Shown: positions 9,290-19,946 of the stretch, in pieces | How the letters are laid out: the number at the start of each line of letters is the position of its first letter | Numbering within the stretch: position 1 is the first letter of the stretch | Source of the DNA: Stutzerimonas xanthomarina DSM 18231 | GTDB taxonomy: Bacteria > Pseudomonadota > Gammaproteobacteria > Pseudomonadales > Pseudomonadaceae | Length of the DNA: 64,000 bases | NCBI RefSeq assembly: GCF_900129835.1 | Contig: NZ_FQXA01000007.1 | Location: 186,001 to 250,000 of the forward strand | Direction of reading: 5' to 3' | Position numbers and translations under genes: made by a program | The notes under the pieces: model-generated | Told to the model about the DNA's origin: nothing | What the model saw: only the letters and a program-made list of their open reading frames with translations | Database searches by the model: none

Positions 9290-10558
9290 ATGACTGACCT
9301 GAAAACTGCCGCTCTCGACTACCATTCCCAGCCTCGTCCGGGAAAACTGAGCGTCGAGCTGACCAAGCCCACGTCCACTGCTCGCGATCTCTCGCTGGCC
9401 TACAGTCCTGGCGTGGCGGAGCCGGTCCGGGAGATCGCCCGAGATCCTGAACTGGCCTATCGATACACCGGCAAAGGCAATCTGGTCGCAGTGATTTCCG
9501 ACGGTACCGCCATTCTTGGTCTTGGAAACCTTGGGCCACTTGCATCCAAGCCGGTCATGGAAGGCAAGGGCGTGCTGTTCAAGCGATTCGCCGGGATCGA
9601 TGTATTCGATATCGAAGTCGATGCGGAGAGTCCTCAGGCCTTTATTGATACCGTCAAGCGTATCTCCATCACCTTTGGTGGGATCAATCTGGAAGATATC
9701 AAAGCCCCTGAGTGCTTCGAAATCGAGCGGACCTTGATCGAGCAATGCGACATCCCGGTGTTTCACGATGACCAGCATGGCACGGCCATCGTCACTGCAG
9801 CCGGTATGCTCAATGCATTGGAAATCGCCGGCAAGACGTTGGAGCAGGCCAAGATCGTCTGCCTCGGTGCCGGTGCCGCAGCAACGTCTTGCATGAAGTT
9901 GCTGGTTAGCATGGGTGCGAAAATCGAGAACATCTTCATGATCGATCGCAAGGGCGTTATCCATGCGGGTCGTGACGATCTGAATCAGTACAAGGCGGTT
10001 TTTGCACATGAGACGGACAAGCGCACCCTGGAAGATGCGCTAGATGGCGCCGACGTCTTCGTAGGTCTGTCGGGTGCCAATTTGCTGAGTGCCGAAGGCC
10101 TCAAGCGTATGGCGGCCAACCCGGTAGTATTTGCCTGCTCCAACCCTGACCCAGAGATCAGCCCCGAGCTCGCGCACGCGACCCGCTCCGATGTGATCAT
10201 GGCGACTGGTCGTTCGGACTACCCGAATCAGGTCAACAACGTGCTGGGCTTCCCATTCATCTTCCGCGGCGCGCTAGACGTTCGGGCCAAGCGCATCAAT
10301 GAGGAAATGAAGATAGCGGCCGCACTTGCGTTGCGTGAGCTTGCCAAGCTACCGGTGCCGGCCGAAGTGGCGGCTGCCTATGGCGTTGACAGCCTGGAGT
10401 TCGGTCGTGAGTACATCATTCCGAAGCCCATGGACCCGCGCCTGATTACGCTGGTTTCCGACGCGGTTGCCAAGGCTGCCATTGAAAGCGGTGTGGCGAC
10501 CCTGCCATATCCGTCGCACTACCCGCTAACCTCGGTCAGCGACGTATTTGGTGCCTGA
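9290..10558 (+). CDS. maeB: NADP-type malic enzyme, short form
   Basis: 422 residues from ATG 9290 ([19 protein letters not shown]). It converts malate to pyruvate and CO2 with NAD(P)H production. The malic N-terminal domain carries the family segment [18 protein letters not shown] and metal/substrate residues in [11 protein letters not shown]. The Rossmann domain has [11 protein letters not shown]. Unlike E. coli MaeB (about 759 residues) it lacks the C-terminal phosphotransacetylase-like domain; the 422-residue form is usual in Pseudomonas. It converges on ponA with a shared terminator at 10599-10627. Confidence 0.93.
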   Translation: MTDLKTAALDYHSQPRPGKLSVELTKPTSTARDLSLAYSPGVAEPVREIARDPELAYRYTGKGNLVAVISDGTAILGLGNLGPLASKPVMEGKGVLFKRFAGIDVFDIEVDAESPQAFIDTVKRISITFGGINLEDIKAPECFEIERTLIEQCDIPVFHDDQHGTAIVTAAGMLNALEIAGKTLEQAKIVCLGAGAAATSCMKLLVSMGAKIENIFMIDRKGVIHAGRDDLNQYKAVFAHETDKRTLEDALDGADVFVGLSGANLLSAEGLKRMAANPVVFACSNPDPEISPELAHATRSDVIMATGRSDYPNQVNNVLGFPFIFRGALDVRAKRINEEMKIAAALALRELAKLPVPAEVAAAYGVDSLEFGREYIIPKPMDPRLITLVSDAVAKAAIESGVATLPYPSHYPLTSVSDVFGA

Positions 10559-10598
10559 TTAGGATATGCGTGGCCCCGTCTTGGCGGGGAACGCAGTC

Positions 10599-10627
10599 AA
10601 AAAAACCGGCCACTGGTCGGTTTTTTA
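10599..10627. terminator. bidirectional terminator between maeB and ponA
   Basis: A-run (10599-10605), stem CCGGCC paired with GGTCGG around an ACT loop, then six T. The A- and T-tracts make it work in both directions for the two convergent genes. Confidence 0.85.
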
Positions 10628-10685
10628 TTGAGCAATGCAAAACCTGGCGGAGCTTGGCTGCCTCTTTCCAATTAACAACCGACCT

Positions 10686-13136
10686 TCAGAACAGATCCAA
10701 GGGTGCTGTTTCGCTGGCCGGTAGCGGACTGCCGGGAATGGTCGTGCCTGGAATCAGTTCGTCGTCCATGTCTGGTGGTGAATCTTCGATGCGGAATATT
10801 TCGAAATAAGCATCTGGCGTTCCAGGGGCCGCTGCGCGACCACTGTCTGGATCGATGCGTAAAGTCAGAATACCTTCGGGTTCGGCCGGGGCATGTTCTG
10901 GTTCGCCGTCCAGCACCGTGCTCATGTATTTCATCCAGATGGGGAGGGCCACAGTGCCACCGTACTCGCGGCGGCCTAGGCTCTGCGGTTGATCGAATCC
11001 GGCCCAGACGGTGGTGACGATATCGGCGTTATAGCCGGAGAACCAGCTGTCTTTCGACTCGTTGGTGGTTCCGGTTTTTCCCGCGATATCGGCGCGGCCC
11101 ATTGCCAGGGCTCGTCTGCCCGTGCCTCGCTTGATCACATCCTGCAGCATGCTGGTCATGATGTAAGCAGTCCGCTCATCAATGATCTGCTCGGCATGCT
11201 TGGGCGGTTGGATTGGCTCAGAGCTATTCTCGTCAATGAAAGAGCTGTTCTGCGCGTAAGAGATTGCTGTCGCCTCGTTATTTTCGGCAGGAGACGGGTG
11301 CGCAATGTCGCGCTTCGGCACGCGCACCGGGTCGGCGCTGAATATGACCTTACCGTCTCGATCTTCAATTCGTTCTATCAGATAGGGCTCTATCTTGTAG
11401 CCGCCATTGGCGAATGCCGTCCAGCCGGTAGCGATTTCCATCGGAGTCAGCGTTGCCGTACCAAGCGCAAGCGACAGGTTCGCTGGCAGGTCTTCGGGCT
11501 TGAAACCAAAGCGCTCGATGTAATTAATAGTTTGCGGAATACCCAGGGTTTGCAGCAGGCGAATCGACACCAGGTTCCGGGATTTGTAAAGCGCTTCACG
11601 CAGGCGGATTGGGCCGAGGAAGGTGTTGTTATCGTTCTTGGGTCGCCAAACGCGATCCAGACCTTCCTCGACAAAAACGATGGGCGAGTCGTTGACAAGC
11701 GTGGCAGGAGTAAACCCTGCATCCAGCGCAGCGCTATAGACAAAGGGTTTGAAGCTTGAGCCGGGTTGGCGTTTGGCCTGGATGGCGCGGTTGTAATTGC
11801 TTTGGCCAAAGGAAAAACCTCCGGTCAGTGCTTCAATGGATCCGTCAAGCGGATCGAGCGATACCAATGCGCCCTGCGCCTGGGGTATCTGGCTGAACAG
11901 CGCTTCATCTTCGGAAAAGCGAATCCGAATGACATCTCCCAGTTTGACCACGTCGGAAGGTGCCTTGGGTTTGGGTCCAAGACTGTTGGTATTGATGTAT
12001 AGGCGGGCCCACTTCATGCTTTCCCAGCTGATGCTGTGTTGACTGCCATCCCGTAGTAGGGCTTGGGCGGAGTCCTTTGACACGCGACTGACGACCGCTG
12101 GCTGCAGCCCGGACTGGCTATGATAGTCGCCGAGCTGTTGTAGCCAGTCTGCTGGATCCGTGCCGGTTAGATGGGCTTCCGGACCCCGGTAGCCGTGGCG
12201 CTGGTCATATTCAATCAGTCCTTGAACAAGGGCCTGGTTGGCAGCGATCTGACGCTCGCTGCTCGTGGTGGTATAGACGCGGAAACCATCGGTGTAGGCA
12301 GTGCTGCCGAAGCGGCCGACCATTTCGGCACGGGCCATTTCGGCGATATAGGGTGCGTTAAGCTCGGGCGAGGAGCCGTGATAGGACGCATCGACAACTT
12401 CAGCCAATGCTTGCTGATAACGGGTCTCGTCTATCTTCCCGAGTCGGTACATCCGGCCGAGGATCCAATCCCGTCGTTCCTTGGCGCGCTCCTTATTGGC
12501 GAGCGGATTAAACGCTGAAGGCGCCTTGGGCAGACCCGCGATCATGGCCAGTTGCGCCAGGCTTAGTTCGTTGATGGGTTTGCCATAGTAAACCTGCGCT
12601 GCCGCTTCTATCCCGTAGGAGCGGTTACCCAGATAGATCTTGTTGACGTATAGCTCGAGAATTTCATCCTTGCTGAGCTCTCGCTCAATCTGAAGAGCGA
12701 GGAGAATCTCGTTGATCTTGCGTGAAAAGCTGCGCTCGCTGCTCAGGAAGTAATTCTTCGCAACCTGCATGGTGATGGTGCTGCCACCGGTCTGAATATG
12801 GCCGGTCTTCAATAATTGCGTGGCAGCGCGCATCAAGCTGGAAACATCGACGCCATAATGATTCGCGAAGTTATCGTCTTCTGCAGACAGCAACGCGGCG
12901 ATGAAATCCTTAGGAATCTGATCGAAGCTGATAGGGGAGCGACGCATTTCGCCATATTCGGCGATCAGCTTGTCGTCGCGGCTATAAACACGCAGCGGTA
13001 TCTGGAGCTGTATGCTGCGTAGCGAGTCGACTGACGGCAGGTTGGGGCTGAGGTAGAGAAATGCGCCGCTGAGACTGAGCAAAAGTCCACAGAAAACAGC
13101 CAAGCACGACCATAGGAAAAACTTCAGAAAACGCAT
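10686..13136 (-). CDS. ponA: Penicillin-binding protein 1A (bifunctional)
   Basis: 816 residues from ATG 13136 (MRFLKFFLWSCLAVFCGLLL), chosen over an in-frame GTG at 13208 because that codon lies on top of a TATAAT box and its extra residues do not resemble the family. Class A PBP: N-terminal membrane helix; GT51 glycosyltransferase (catalytic Glu in SAEDDNFANHYGVD, later GGSTITMQVAKNYFL); an OB-like insert; then a transpeptidase with SFKP in RQPGSSFKPFVY, SRN in YKSRNLVS and KTG in GKTGTTNESKD. It polymerises and cross-links peptidoglycan in the inner membrane. It is divergent from pilM, the conserved ponA-pilM arrangement. A Pro-rich C-terminal tail follows the KTG region. Confidence 0.95.
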   Translation of the reverse strand: MRFLKFFLWSCLAVFCGLLLSLSGAFLYLSPNLPSVDSLRSIQLQIPLRVYSRDDKLIAEYGEMRRSPISFDQIPKDFIAALLSAEDDNFANHYGVDVSSLMRAATQLLKTGHIQTGGSTITMQVAKNYFLSSERSFSRKINEILLALQIERELSKDEILELYVNKIYLGNRSYGIEAAAQVYYGKPINELSLAQLAMIAGLPKAPSAFNPLANKERAKERRDWILGRMYRLGKIDETRYQQALAEVVDASYHGSSPELNAPYIAEMARAEMVGRFGSTAYTDGFRVYTTTSSERQIAANQALVQGLIEYDQRHGYRGPEAHLTGTDPADWLQQLGDYHSQSGLQPAVVSRVSKDSAQALLRDGSQHSISWESMKWARLYINTNSLGPKPKAPSDVVKLGDVIRIRFSEDEALFSQIPQAQGALVSLDPLDGSIEALTGGFSFGQSNYNRAIQAKRQPGSSFKPFVYSAALDAGFTPATLVNDSPIVFVEEGLDRVWRPKNDNNTFLGPIRLREALYKSRNLVSIRLLQTLGIPQTINYIERFGFKPEDLPANLSLALGTATLTPMEIATGWTAFANGGYKIEPYLIERIEDRDGKVIFSADPVRVPKRDIAHPSPAENNEATAISYAQNSSFIDENSSEPIQPPKHAEQIIDERTAYIMTSMLQDVIKRGTGRRALAMGRADIAGKTGTTNESKDSWFSGYNADIVTTVWAGFDQPQSLGRREYGGTVALPIWMKYMSTVLDGEPEHAPAEPEGILTLRIDPDSGRAAAPGTPDAYFEIFRIEDSPPDMDDELIPGTTIPGSPLPASETAPLDLF

Positions 13137-13208
13137 CGGGGTTCGTTGAATCCAGGATGGGGAATGAGGTGTATGCCGCAGACGGTGCTGAAAGGAAAAA
13201 CCGTTCAC

Positions 13209-13214
13209 ATTATA
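13209..13214 (-). promoter_or_regulatory. perfect -10 box upstream of ponA
   Basis: TATAAT on the minus strand, about 73 bases ahead of the ponA ATG. No good -35 sits at 16-18 bases, so the assignment is tentative, but it supports the shorter ponA start. Confidence 0.35.
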
Positions 13215-13293
13215 AGCGGTTTTTCTGTAGGGGAGCCATTTGCGCTTCTGTCAAGGCTGTTATCTAATGCTGACAAACATAATTAATCCGTAA

Positions 13294-14384
<1,091 letters not shown>

Positions 14385-14385
<1 letters not shown>

Positions 14386-14957
14386 TGGCCCGGATTAACC
14401 TTCTACCTTGGCGCGAACAGCTACGCGAAGAGCGTAAACAGCGCTTCCTGGTCTCGCTCGCCGGAGTTGCCGTAGTGGCCGTGGGGTTGTTGTTTCTTGC
14501 AGACCAGTACTTCACCCATGCCATCGAGCGACAGAACGCACGGAATGACTTCATCCGCAAGGAAATTGCCGCGCTGGATACTCGAATCGCAGAAATCAAG
14601 GAGCTGCGAGAGCGCCGGCAACAGTTGCTTGAGCGGATGAAGATCATCCAGGACCTGCAGGGTAATCGGCCGATCATCGGTCGAGTATTCGACCAGCTCG
14701 TTCGCACACTTCCCGACGGTGTTTACTTCACCGAGCTGAAGATGACCGGGAAAAACATCGCCATTGTTGGCGCTGCTGAATCAAACAACCGGGTCTCTAA
14801 CCTGATGCGTAATTTGGATGGTTCTGATTGGCTGGATGCACCGAACCTGAACGAAGTGAAGGCTGTTACCGCAGGGGCGGTCGATCAGGAGAACGTGTTT
14901 CAGCTAACGGTGCAACAGACACAACCGGCCGCCGCTGTCGAAGGAGATAAGCCATGA
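14385..14957 (+). CDS. pilN: Type IV pilus alignment protein PilN
   Basis: 190 residues. The N-terminal cytoplasmic INLLPWR motif (MARINLLPWREQLREER) is the PilM-docking peptide. One transmembrane helix (about 23-43) follows, then a coiled coil (EIAALDTRIAEIKELRERRQ, about 55-90) and a ferredoxin-like periplasmic domain that pairs with PilO. Start and stop overlap both neighbours (TGATG with pilM, ATGA with pilO), showing tight translational coupling. The C-terminal Ala/Pro tail after the fold is unstructured. Confidence 0.96.
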
Positions 14958-15577
14958 GTCTGGCTAGCTCGATGGAGAGTCTCCGTAGCGTCGATCTGTC
15001 TGATCTGGACATGAACAACCTGGGGTCCTGGCCCGCAGCGGTCAAAGTCATCGCTGCAATATTGCTGATGGCCTTGATGCTCGGAGGGGGGTACTACTTT
15101 TACCTCAGCGACTTACAGGCCAGCCTTGATCAACAGGTGGCAGAGGAAGAAAGTCTCAAGCAGCAATTCTCGACTAAGGCATTTCAGGCGGCGAATCTTG
15201 ACGCGTACAAGGCGCAGATGATCGAGATGGAGGCGTCCTTCGGTGCTTTGCTGCGGCAGTTGCCCAGCGATACCGAGGTGCCGGGTTTGCTTGAAGATAT
15301 CACCCGTACCGGCCTGGGCAGTGGCCTCGAATTCGAAGAGATCAAGCTGCAGCCGGAAGTGACCCAGCAGTTCTATATCGAGTTGCCGATACAGATCAAG
15401 GTTGTCGGCGGTTATCACGACCTCGCGACCTTCGTCAGTGGCGTATCGAGCTTGCCACGCATCGTTACCCTGCACGATTTCGAGATCAAGCCGAACAGTA
15501 AGGATTCGTCTTCCAAGTTGCACATGAGCATCCTGGCAAAGACCTATCGCTACAACGACAAGGGGCTGCAGAAATGA
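14954..15577 (+). CDS. pilO: Type IV pilus alignment protein PilO
   Basis: 207 residues. A short cytoplasmic start, a membrane helix (VIAAILLMALMLGGGYYFYL, about 32-51), a coiled coil and a periplasmic ferredoxin-like fold. It forms heterodimers with PilN and contacts PilP, linking the inner-membrane motor to the secretin. The start ATG overlaps the pilN stop and its own stop overlaps the pilP start by four bases. The length equals the P. aeruginosa protein. Confidence 0.96.
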   Translation: MSLASSMESLRSVDLSDLDMNNLGSWPAAVKVIAAILLMALMLGGGYYFYLSDLQASLDQQVAEEESLKQQFSTKAFQAANLDAYKAQMIEMEASFGALLRQLPSDTEVPGLLEDITRTGLGSGLEFEEIKLQPEVTQQFYIELPIQIKVVGGYHDLATFVSGVSSLPRIVTLHDFEIKPNSKDSSSKLHMSILAKTYRYNDKGLQK

Positions 15578-16101
15578 AAGGAGCCCGAGTTATAGCAATG
15601 GGCCTGGGCATGGTGCTGTTGGCTGGGTGCGGTGTTAGCGGAGATTTCGATGATCTGCGCAGTTACATGGATGAAGTGCGAGCTAAGCCGAAAGGTTCGA
15701 TCGAGCCGCTTCCAGCCTTCCTGCCGTACGAGGCTTTTACCTATAGCGCGGCGTCGCTGCGCCATCCTTTCCAGCCGCCAATGAAGATCGATCTGACTCA
15801 GCGGCAGAAAGGAACCAAGGACATACGGCCCGACGAAACCCGCGTCAGACAGTTCCTTGAGGAATTCAACATTGAAAACTTCGTCATGGTCGGGACGCTG
15901 GCTAACGGTGAAGGTAACTACGCCTTGATCAAAGGTGGTGATGGGGTTCACCGAGTCAAGGTCGGTGACTATCTGGGGCGCAACCATGGCCGTATCGTTG
16001 AGATCAGCGAAGCCGAGGTGGATGTGCTCGAAATCGTTCCGGACGGAGAGGGTGGGTGGCTTGAGCGCCCGCGTAGCCTGACCTTGAAAGAGCGTTCATG
16101 A
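15574..16101 (+). CDS. pilP: Type IV pilus lipoprotein PilP
   Basis: 175 residues with a lipoprotein signal: hydrophobic MGLGMVLLAGC with the lipobox LAGC, so Cys19 would be acylated in the inner membrane. The C-terminal beta domain (from about 100, FVMVGTLANGEGNYALIKGG) is the part that binds the N0 domain of PilQ. It joins the PilMNO complex to the secretin. The start overlaps pilO (ATGA). The pilQ start lies 51 bases further on. Confidence 0.95.
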   Translation: MKGARVIAMGLGMVLLAGCGVSGDFDDLRSYMDEVRAKPKGSIEPLPAFLPYEAFTYSAASLRHPFQPPMKIDLTQRQKGTKDIRPDETRVRQFLEEFNIENFVMVGTLANGEGNYALIKGGDGVHRVKVGDYLGRNHGRIVEISEAEVDVLEIVPDGEGGWLERPRSLTLKERS

Positions 16102-16152
16102 GTCATGGCAAAAATGGAAAACCTATACCGGTCTGCACAACGGAAGCCTTTT

Positions 16153-18258
16153 ATGAATACCACTCTCACTCGTCTCGGTTTGTCGTTGCTGGCAGCATTC
16201 ATCTCGCCAGCATTGTTGGCGGCAAATCTGAACTCGCTTGATGTCGCATCGTTGCCCGGCGACCGCGTTGAGCTGAAGCTGGCTTTCGACGAGCCGGTTC
16301 CGACCCCGCGTGGCTACACGCTTGATCAACCAGCTCGTATTGCTCTAGATCTGCCTGGCGTGTCCAGCAAGCTAGGATCGAAAAACCATGAGCTCGGTGT
16401 CGGTAATGCGCGAAGTGTTACGGTGGTCGAGGCTCAAGGGCGCACGCGGCTTATCGTGAACCTCACGTCCTTGGTTCCTTACTCGACACGTGTTGACGGT
16501 AACAACCTATTCGTTGTGCTCGGCGAGAGCGCTGCGGGTTCAGGTGTTGTATCAGTCTCTCCCGTGGCTTCGAAGAAACCGGCCGCACCAGAGATATCCA
16601 AGGCCGCTAACAAGTCGATCAGCAATATCGATTTTCGCCGCGGGGAAGACGGGGCTGGCAACGTAGTGATCACCTTGTCTGATCCTTCGATCAGCCCGAG
16701 TATCGAAGAGCAAGGCGGTAAAATCCGTATCTCTTTTGCCAAAACTCAATTGCCTGAATCTCTGCGTGTTCGTCTGGACGTCCAGGATTTTGCCACACCA
16801 GTCAAATTCGTCGATTCGAGCAGCAAGGCCGATGGTGCCAGTATTGCGATCGAGCCGAGCGGTCGATACGACTACTTGGCGTACCAGACCGACGACAAGC
16901 TGACCATTAGCGTCAAGCCACTTAGCGAGGCGGATGCCGAGCAGCGCAAGGCTGAGCATTTCACCTATTCCGGCGAAAAGCTGTCGCTTAACTTTCAAGA
17001 CATTGATGTTCGCTCGGTTCTGCAACTTATTGCCGATTTTACCGACCTCAACTTGGTGGCCAGCGACACCGTTCAGGGCAACATCACGTTGCGTTTGCAG
17101 AACGTGCCTTGGGACCAGGCGCTGGATCTAGTGCTGAAGACCAAGGGCCTCGACAAGCGCCAGGTAGGGAATGTCCTGCTGGTGGCTCCAGCAGACGAGA
17201 TTGCGGCGCGCGAGCGTCAGGAGCTGGAATCCCAGCGCCAGATCGCAGAGCTAGCGCCTCTTCGTCGCGAGGTTGTACAGGTTAACTACGCTAAGGCAGC
17301 GGATATCGCGCGTTTATTCCAGTCTGTCACCGATAAAGGTGGCGAGAGCGAGGATCGTGGCTCGATTGCTGTTGATGACCGTACCAACAACATCATCGCC
17401 TACCAAACTCAGGAGCGTCTTGACGAACTGCGCCGTATTGTTGCTCAGCTTGATATTCCGGTCCGCCAAGTGATGATCGAAGCTCGGATCGTCGAAGCGA
17501 ATGTCGATTATGACAAGAGTCTCGGTGTTCGTTGGGGTGGGAATCTTTGGGCGGGTGACAAATGGAACGCATGGGGTAAAGGCGGCAACTTAGGCGTTGA
17601 AGATGGAGACGAAGGGCAGGTTGGTCGTTTCCCCGGCATACGCGAAACGCCGCTCAACTCTCCGTTCGTTGATATGGGCGCAATCGGTGCTACCTCCGGG
17701 ATTGGTTTAGGCTTTGTCACGAACAATGCCATCCTCGACCTGCAGCTCTCTGCCATGGAAAAGACCGGCAACGGTGAAGTGGTTTCCCAGCCGAAGGTAG
17801 TCACCGCGGATAAGGAAACTGCCAAAATCTTAAAGGGTTCTGAGGTTCCGTATCAGGAAGCAAGTTCCAGCGGTGCCACCAGCACCTCATTCAAAGAAGC
17901 AGCGCTGTCCTTGGAGGTCACGCCGCAGATTACCCCTGACAACCGCATAATTATGGAAGTCAAGGTCACCAAGGACGAGCCGGATTTCTCTCAAGCCGCT
18001 AGCACCGGCGGTATTCCATCCATCCGCAAGAATGAGGTCAATGCTAAGGTATTGGTTACTGACGGAGAGACGATCGTCATCGGCGGTGTATTCTCTAATA
18101 CTCAGAGTAAGTCGGTTGATAAGGTTCCGTTTCTTGGGGATCTGCCTTTCGTAGGTCGGGTGTTTCGTCGTGATCTCGTACAGGACAGAAAGTCCGAGCT
18201 ACTGGTATTCATAACTCCGCGGATCATGAATAATCAGGCGATTCAAGCCAGCCGTTAA
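16153..18258 (+). CDS. pilQ: Type IV pilus secretin PilQ
   Basis: 701 residues from ATG 16153; an in-frame ATG at 16105 would add 16 non-signal residues and was rejected because GGAAG precedes 16153 and the signal peptide begins there. Outer-membrane gated pore for the pilus. Order: signal peptide (cleavage near ALLAAN); two AMIN peptidoglycan-binding domains (about 25-270); N0 domain (EKLSLNFQDIDVRSVLQLIA); N1/NolW domain; and the secretin core from about 440 (VMIEARIVEANVDYDKSLGV) to the RKSELLVFITPRI signature. A Gly/Asp-rich loop (GGNLGVEDGDEGQVGRF) differs from P. aeruginosa and likely lies on the gate surface. Confidence 0.96.
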   Translation: MNTTLTRLGLSLLAAFISPALLAANLNSLDVASLPGDRVELKLAFDEPVPTPRGYTLDQPARIALDLPGVSSKLGSKNHELGVGNARSVTVVEAQGRTRLIVNLTSLVPYSTRVDGNNLFVVLGESAAGSGVVSVSPVASKKPAAPEISKAANKSISNIDFRRGEDGAGNVVITLSDPSISPSIEEQGGKIRISFAKTQLPESLRVRLDVQDFATPVKFVDSSSKADGASIAIEPSGRYDYLAYQTDDKLTISVKPLSEADAEQRKAEHFTYSGEKLSLNFQDIDVRSVLQLIADFTDLNLVASDTVQGNITLRLQNVPWDQALDLVLKTKGLDKRQVGNVLLVAPADEIAARERQELESQRQIAELAPLRREVVQVNYAKAADIARLFQSVTDKGGESEDRGSIAVDDRTNNIIAYQTQERLDELRRIVAQLDIPVRQVMIEARIVEANVDYDKSLGVRWGGNLWAGDKWNAWGKGGNLGVEDGDEGQVGRFPGIRETPLNSPFVDMGAIGATSGIGLGFVTNNAILDLQLSAMEKTGNGEVVSQPKVVTADKETAKILKGSEVPYQEASSSGATSTSFKEAALSLEVTPQITPDNRIIMEVKVTKDEPDFSQAASTGGIPSIRKNEVNAKVLVTDGETIVIGGVFSNTQSKSVDKVPFLGDLPFVGRVFRRDLVQDRKSELLVFITPRIMNNQAIQASR

Positions 18259-18265
18259 ATAGTTG

Positions 18266-18811
18266 ATGCCGAACATCATTCTCGTGGGTCCGATGGGCGC
18301 TGGTAAAAGCACCATCGGACGCCTGCTTGCCAAGGAGCTTCGTCTCCCCTTTCGAGATTCTGATAAGGAGATCGAGCAGCGCACCGGTGCCAGCATTCCG
18401 CTGATATTCGATGTCGAAGGCGAGCAGGGTTTTCGCGAGAGGGAGCACGTCGCTATTCGGGATTTATGCCAAATGCGCGGCGTCGTGCTGGCAACGGGCG
18501 GTGGCGCGGTGCTCAGGGAGGACAATCGCGAGGTGTTGCGCACAGGGGGGCAGGTGATTTATCTGTGCACTTCGGTCGATCAGCAGCTTGACCGTACCTC
18601 TCGTGATCGCAATCGGCCGTTGCTGCAAGCGCCTAATCCCCGTGAGGTGCTGACCGGTTTGATGGCCGTGCGCGATCCGTTGTATCGCGAAATTGCTCAC
18701 ATCATCATCCAGACGGACGAGCGCCCGCCGCGCCTCGTGGTGCAGGAAATTCTCGGTCAGCTTCAGTCTTCTGGGCCCCGTGAAAGCTTGGGTCGATCTG
18801 CGTTATCCTAG
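18266..18811 (+). CDS. aroK: Shikimate kinase I
   Basis: 181 residues from ATG 18266 (a TTG just before it is also possible). It phosphorylates shikimate with ATP in the aromatic amino acid pathway. Walker A is [12 protein letters not shown]; substrate residues are in [13 protein letters not shown] and the lid region is [18 protein letters not shown] is the family's glycine motif. It begins seven bases after the pilQ stop and lies 23 bases before aroB, so it is probably on the same message. Confidence 0.97.
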   Translation: MPNIILVGPMGAGKSTIGRLLAKELRLPFRDSDKEIEQRTGASIPLIFDVEGEQGFREREHVAIRDLCQMRGVVLATGGGAVLREDNREVLRTGGQVIYLCTSVDQQLDRTSRDRNRPLLQAPNPREVLTGLMAVRDPLYREIAHIIIQTDERPPRLVVQEILGQLQSSGPRESLGRSALS

Positions 18812-18834
18812 CTCCCTTTAATCGTGGGGGCCCT

Positions 18835-19926
18835 ATGCAGACTCTACAGGTCGATCTCGGTGAGCGTAGCTATCCGATCCTCATTGGCGAGCAGCTCATC
18901 GATCGCGGTGAGCTGTTGGCCTGCCATGTTCGCGGTAAGCAGGTTGCGATTGTCACCAATGACACCGTCGCGCCACTCTACCTTGAGCGCCTGTTGCAAA
19001 GCCTCAGCGAATTTAGGATAACTCCGATCGTGCTTCCCGATGGAGAAGCACACAAGAACTGGCAGACCCTGCAGTTGATATTCGATGCGTTGCTCGCGGC
19101 TAGGCATGACCGCAATACCACTATCATTGCGCTGGGTGGCGGTGTGATTGGTGATATGGCTGGTTTCGCAGCTGCGAGCTATCAGCGCGGCGTCGATTTC
19201 ATTCAGGTTCCGACAACGCTCTTGTCCCAGGTCGATTCCTCCGTTGGCGGCAAGACGGGTATCAACCACCCGCTCGGCAAGAACATGATCGGTGCGTTCT
19301 ACCAGCCGCAGGCGGTGCTGATCGACACAGCGACGTTGGCGACGCTCCCGGCGCGCGAGTTGTCCGCAGGCCTGGCGGAAGTCATCAAATACGGCCTGAT
19401 CTGTGACGAGCCGTTCCTCGGCTGGCTCGAAGACAACATCGACAGGCTTCGTGCGTTGGATCAGGCCGCGCTTACCGAAGCGATACACCGCTCCTGTGAG
19501 GCTAAGGCTAAGGTGGTAGGGGCGGATGAGCGCGAGTCAGGTATTCGCGCGACGCTGAATCTCGGTCACACGTTCGGCCACGCGATCGAGACCCATCAGG
19601 GCTATGGGGTGTGGCTGCATGGTGAGGCGGTGTCGGCGGGCACTGTCATGGCGCTAGAGATGTCGAGCCAGCTCGGCTGGATCAGCACCGCGGATCGAGG
19701 CCGCGCGGTACGCTTGCTGTCGCGTGCCGGTCTACCGGTTGTGCCGCCGGCCGACATGCGTGCCGAGGATTTTCTCAAACACATGGCAGTCGACAAAAAA
19801 GTACTGAACGGCCAGTTGCGATTGGTGCTGCTCCAACGCCTGGGTGAGGCCGTGGTGACCAGTGACTTCCCTCAGGAAGTGCTTGAGGCCACATTGAACG
19901 TCAATTACGACGCGCTTACGCAATAG
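18835..19926 (+). CDS. aroB: 3-dehydroquinate synthase
   Basis: 363 residues. It converts DAHP to 3-dehydroquinate using NAD+ and a divalent metal. NAD-binding glycines lie in [16 protein letters not shown]; metal ligands are the Glu of AEVIKYGLI and the His residues in [12 protein letters not shown] and [19 protein letters not shown] is the substrate loop. The start has a GGGGG Shine-Dalgarno-like run 5-9 bases upstream. The gene is flanked by aroK and damX in the conserved order. Confidence 0.98.
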   Translation: MQTLQVDLGERSYPILIGEQLIDRGELLACHVRGKQVAIVTNDTVAPLYLERLLQSLSEFRITPIVLPDGEAHKNWQTLQLIFDALLAARHDRNTTIIALGGGVIGDMAGFAAASYQRGVDFIQVPTTLLSQVDSSVGGKTGINHPLGKNMIGAFYQPQAVLIDTATLATLPARELSAGLAEVIKYGLICDEPFLGWLEDNIDRLRALDQAALTEAIHRSCEAKAKVVGADERESGIRATLNLGHTFGHAIETHQGYGVWLHGEAVSAGTVMALEMSSQLGWISTADRGRAVRLLSRAGLPVVPPADMRAEDFLKHMAVDKKVLNGQLRLVLLQRLGEAVVTSDFPQEVLEATLNVNYDALTQ

Positions 19927-19946
19927 TCAGAACCTAAGAGATTTCC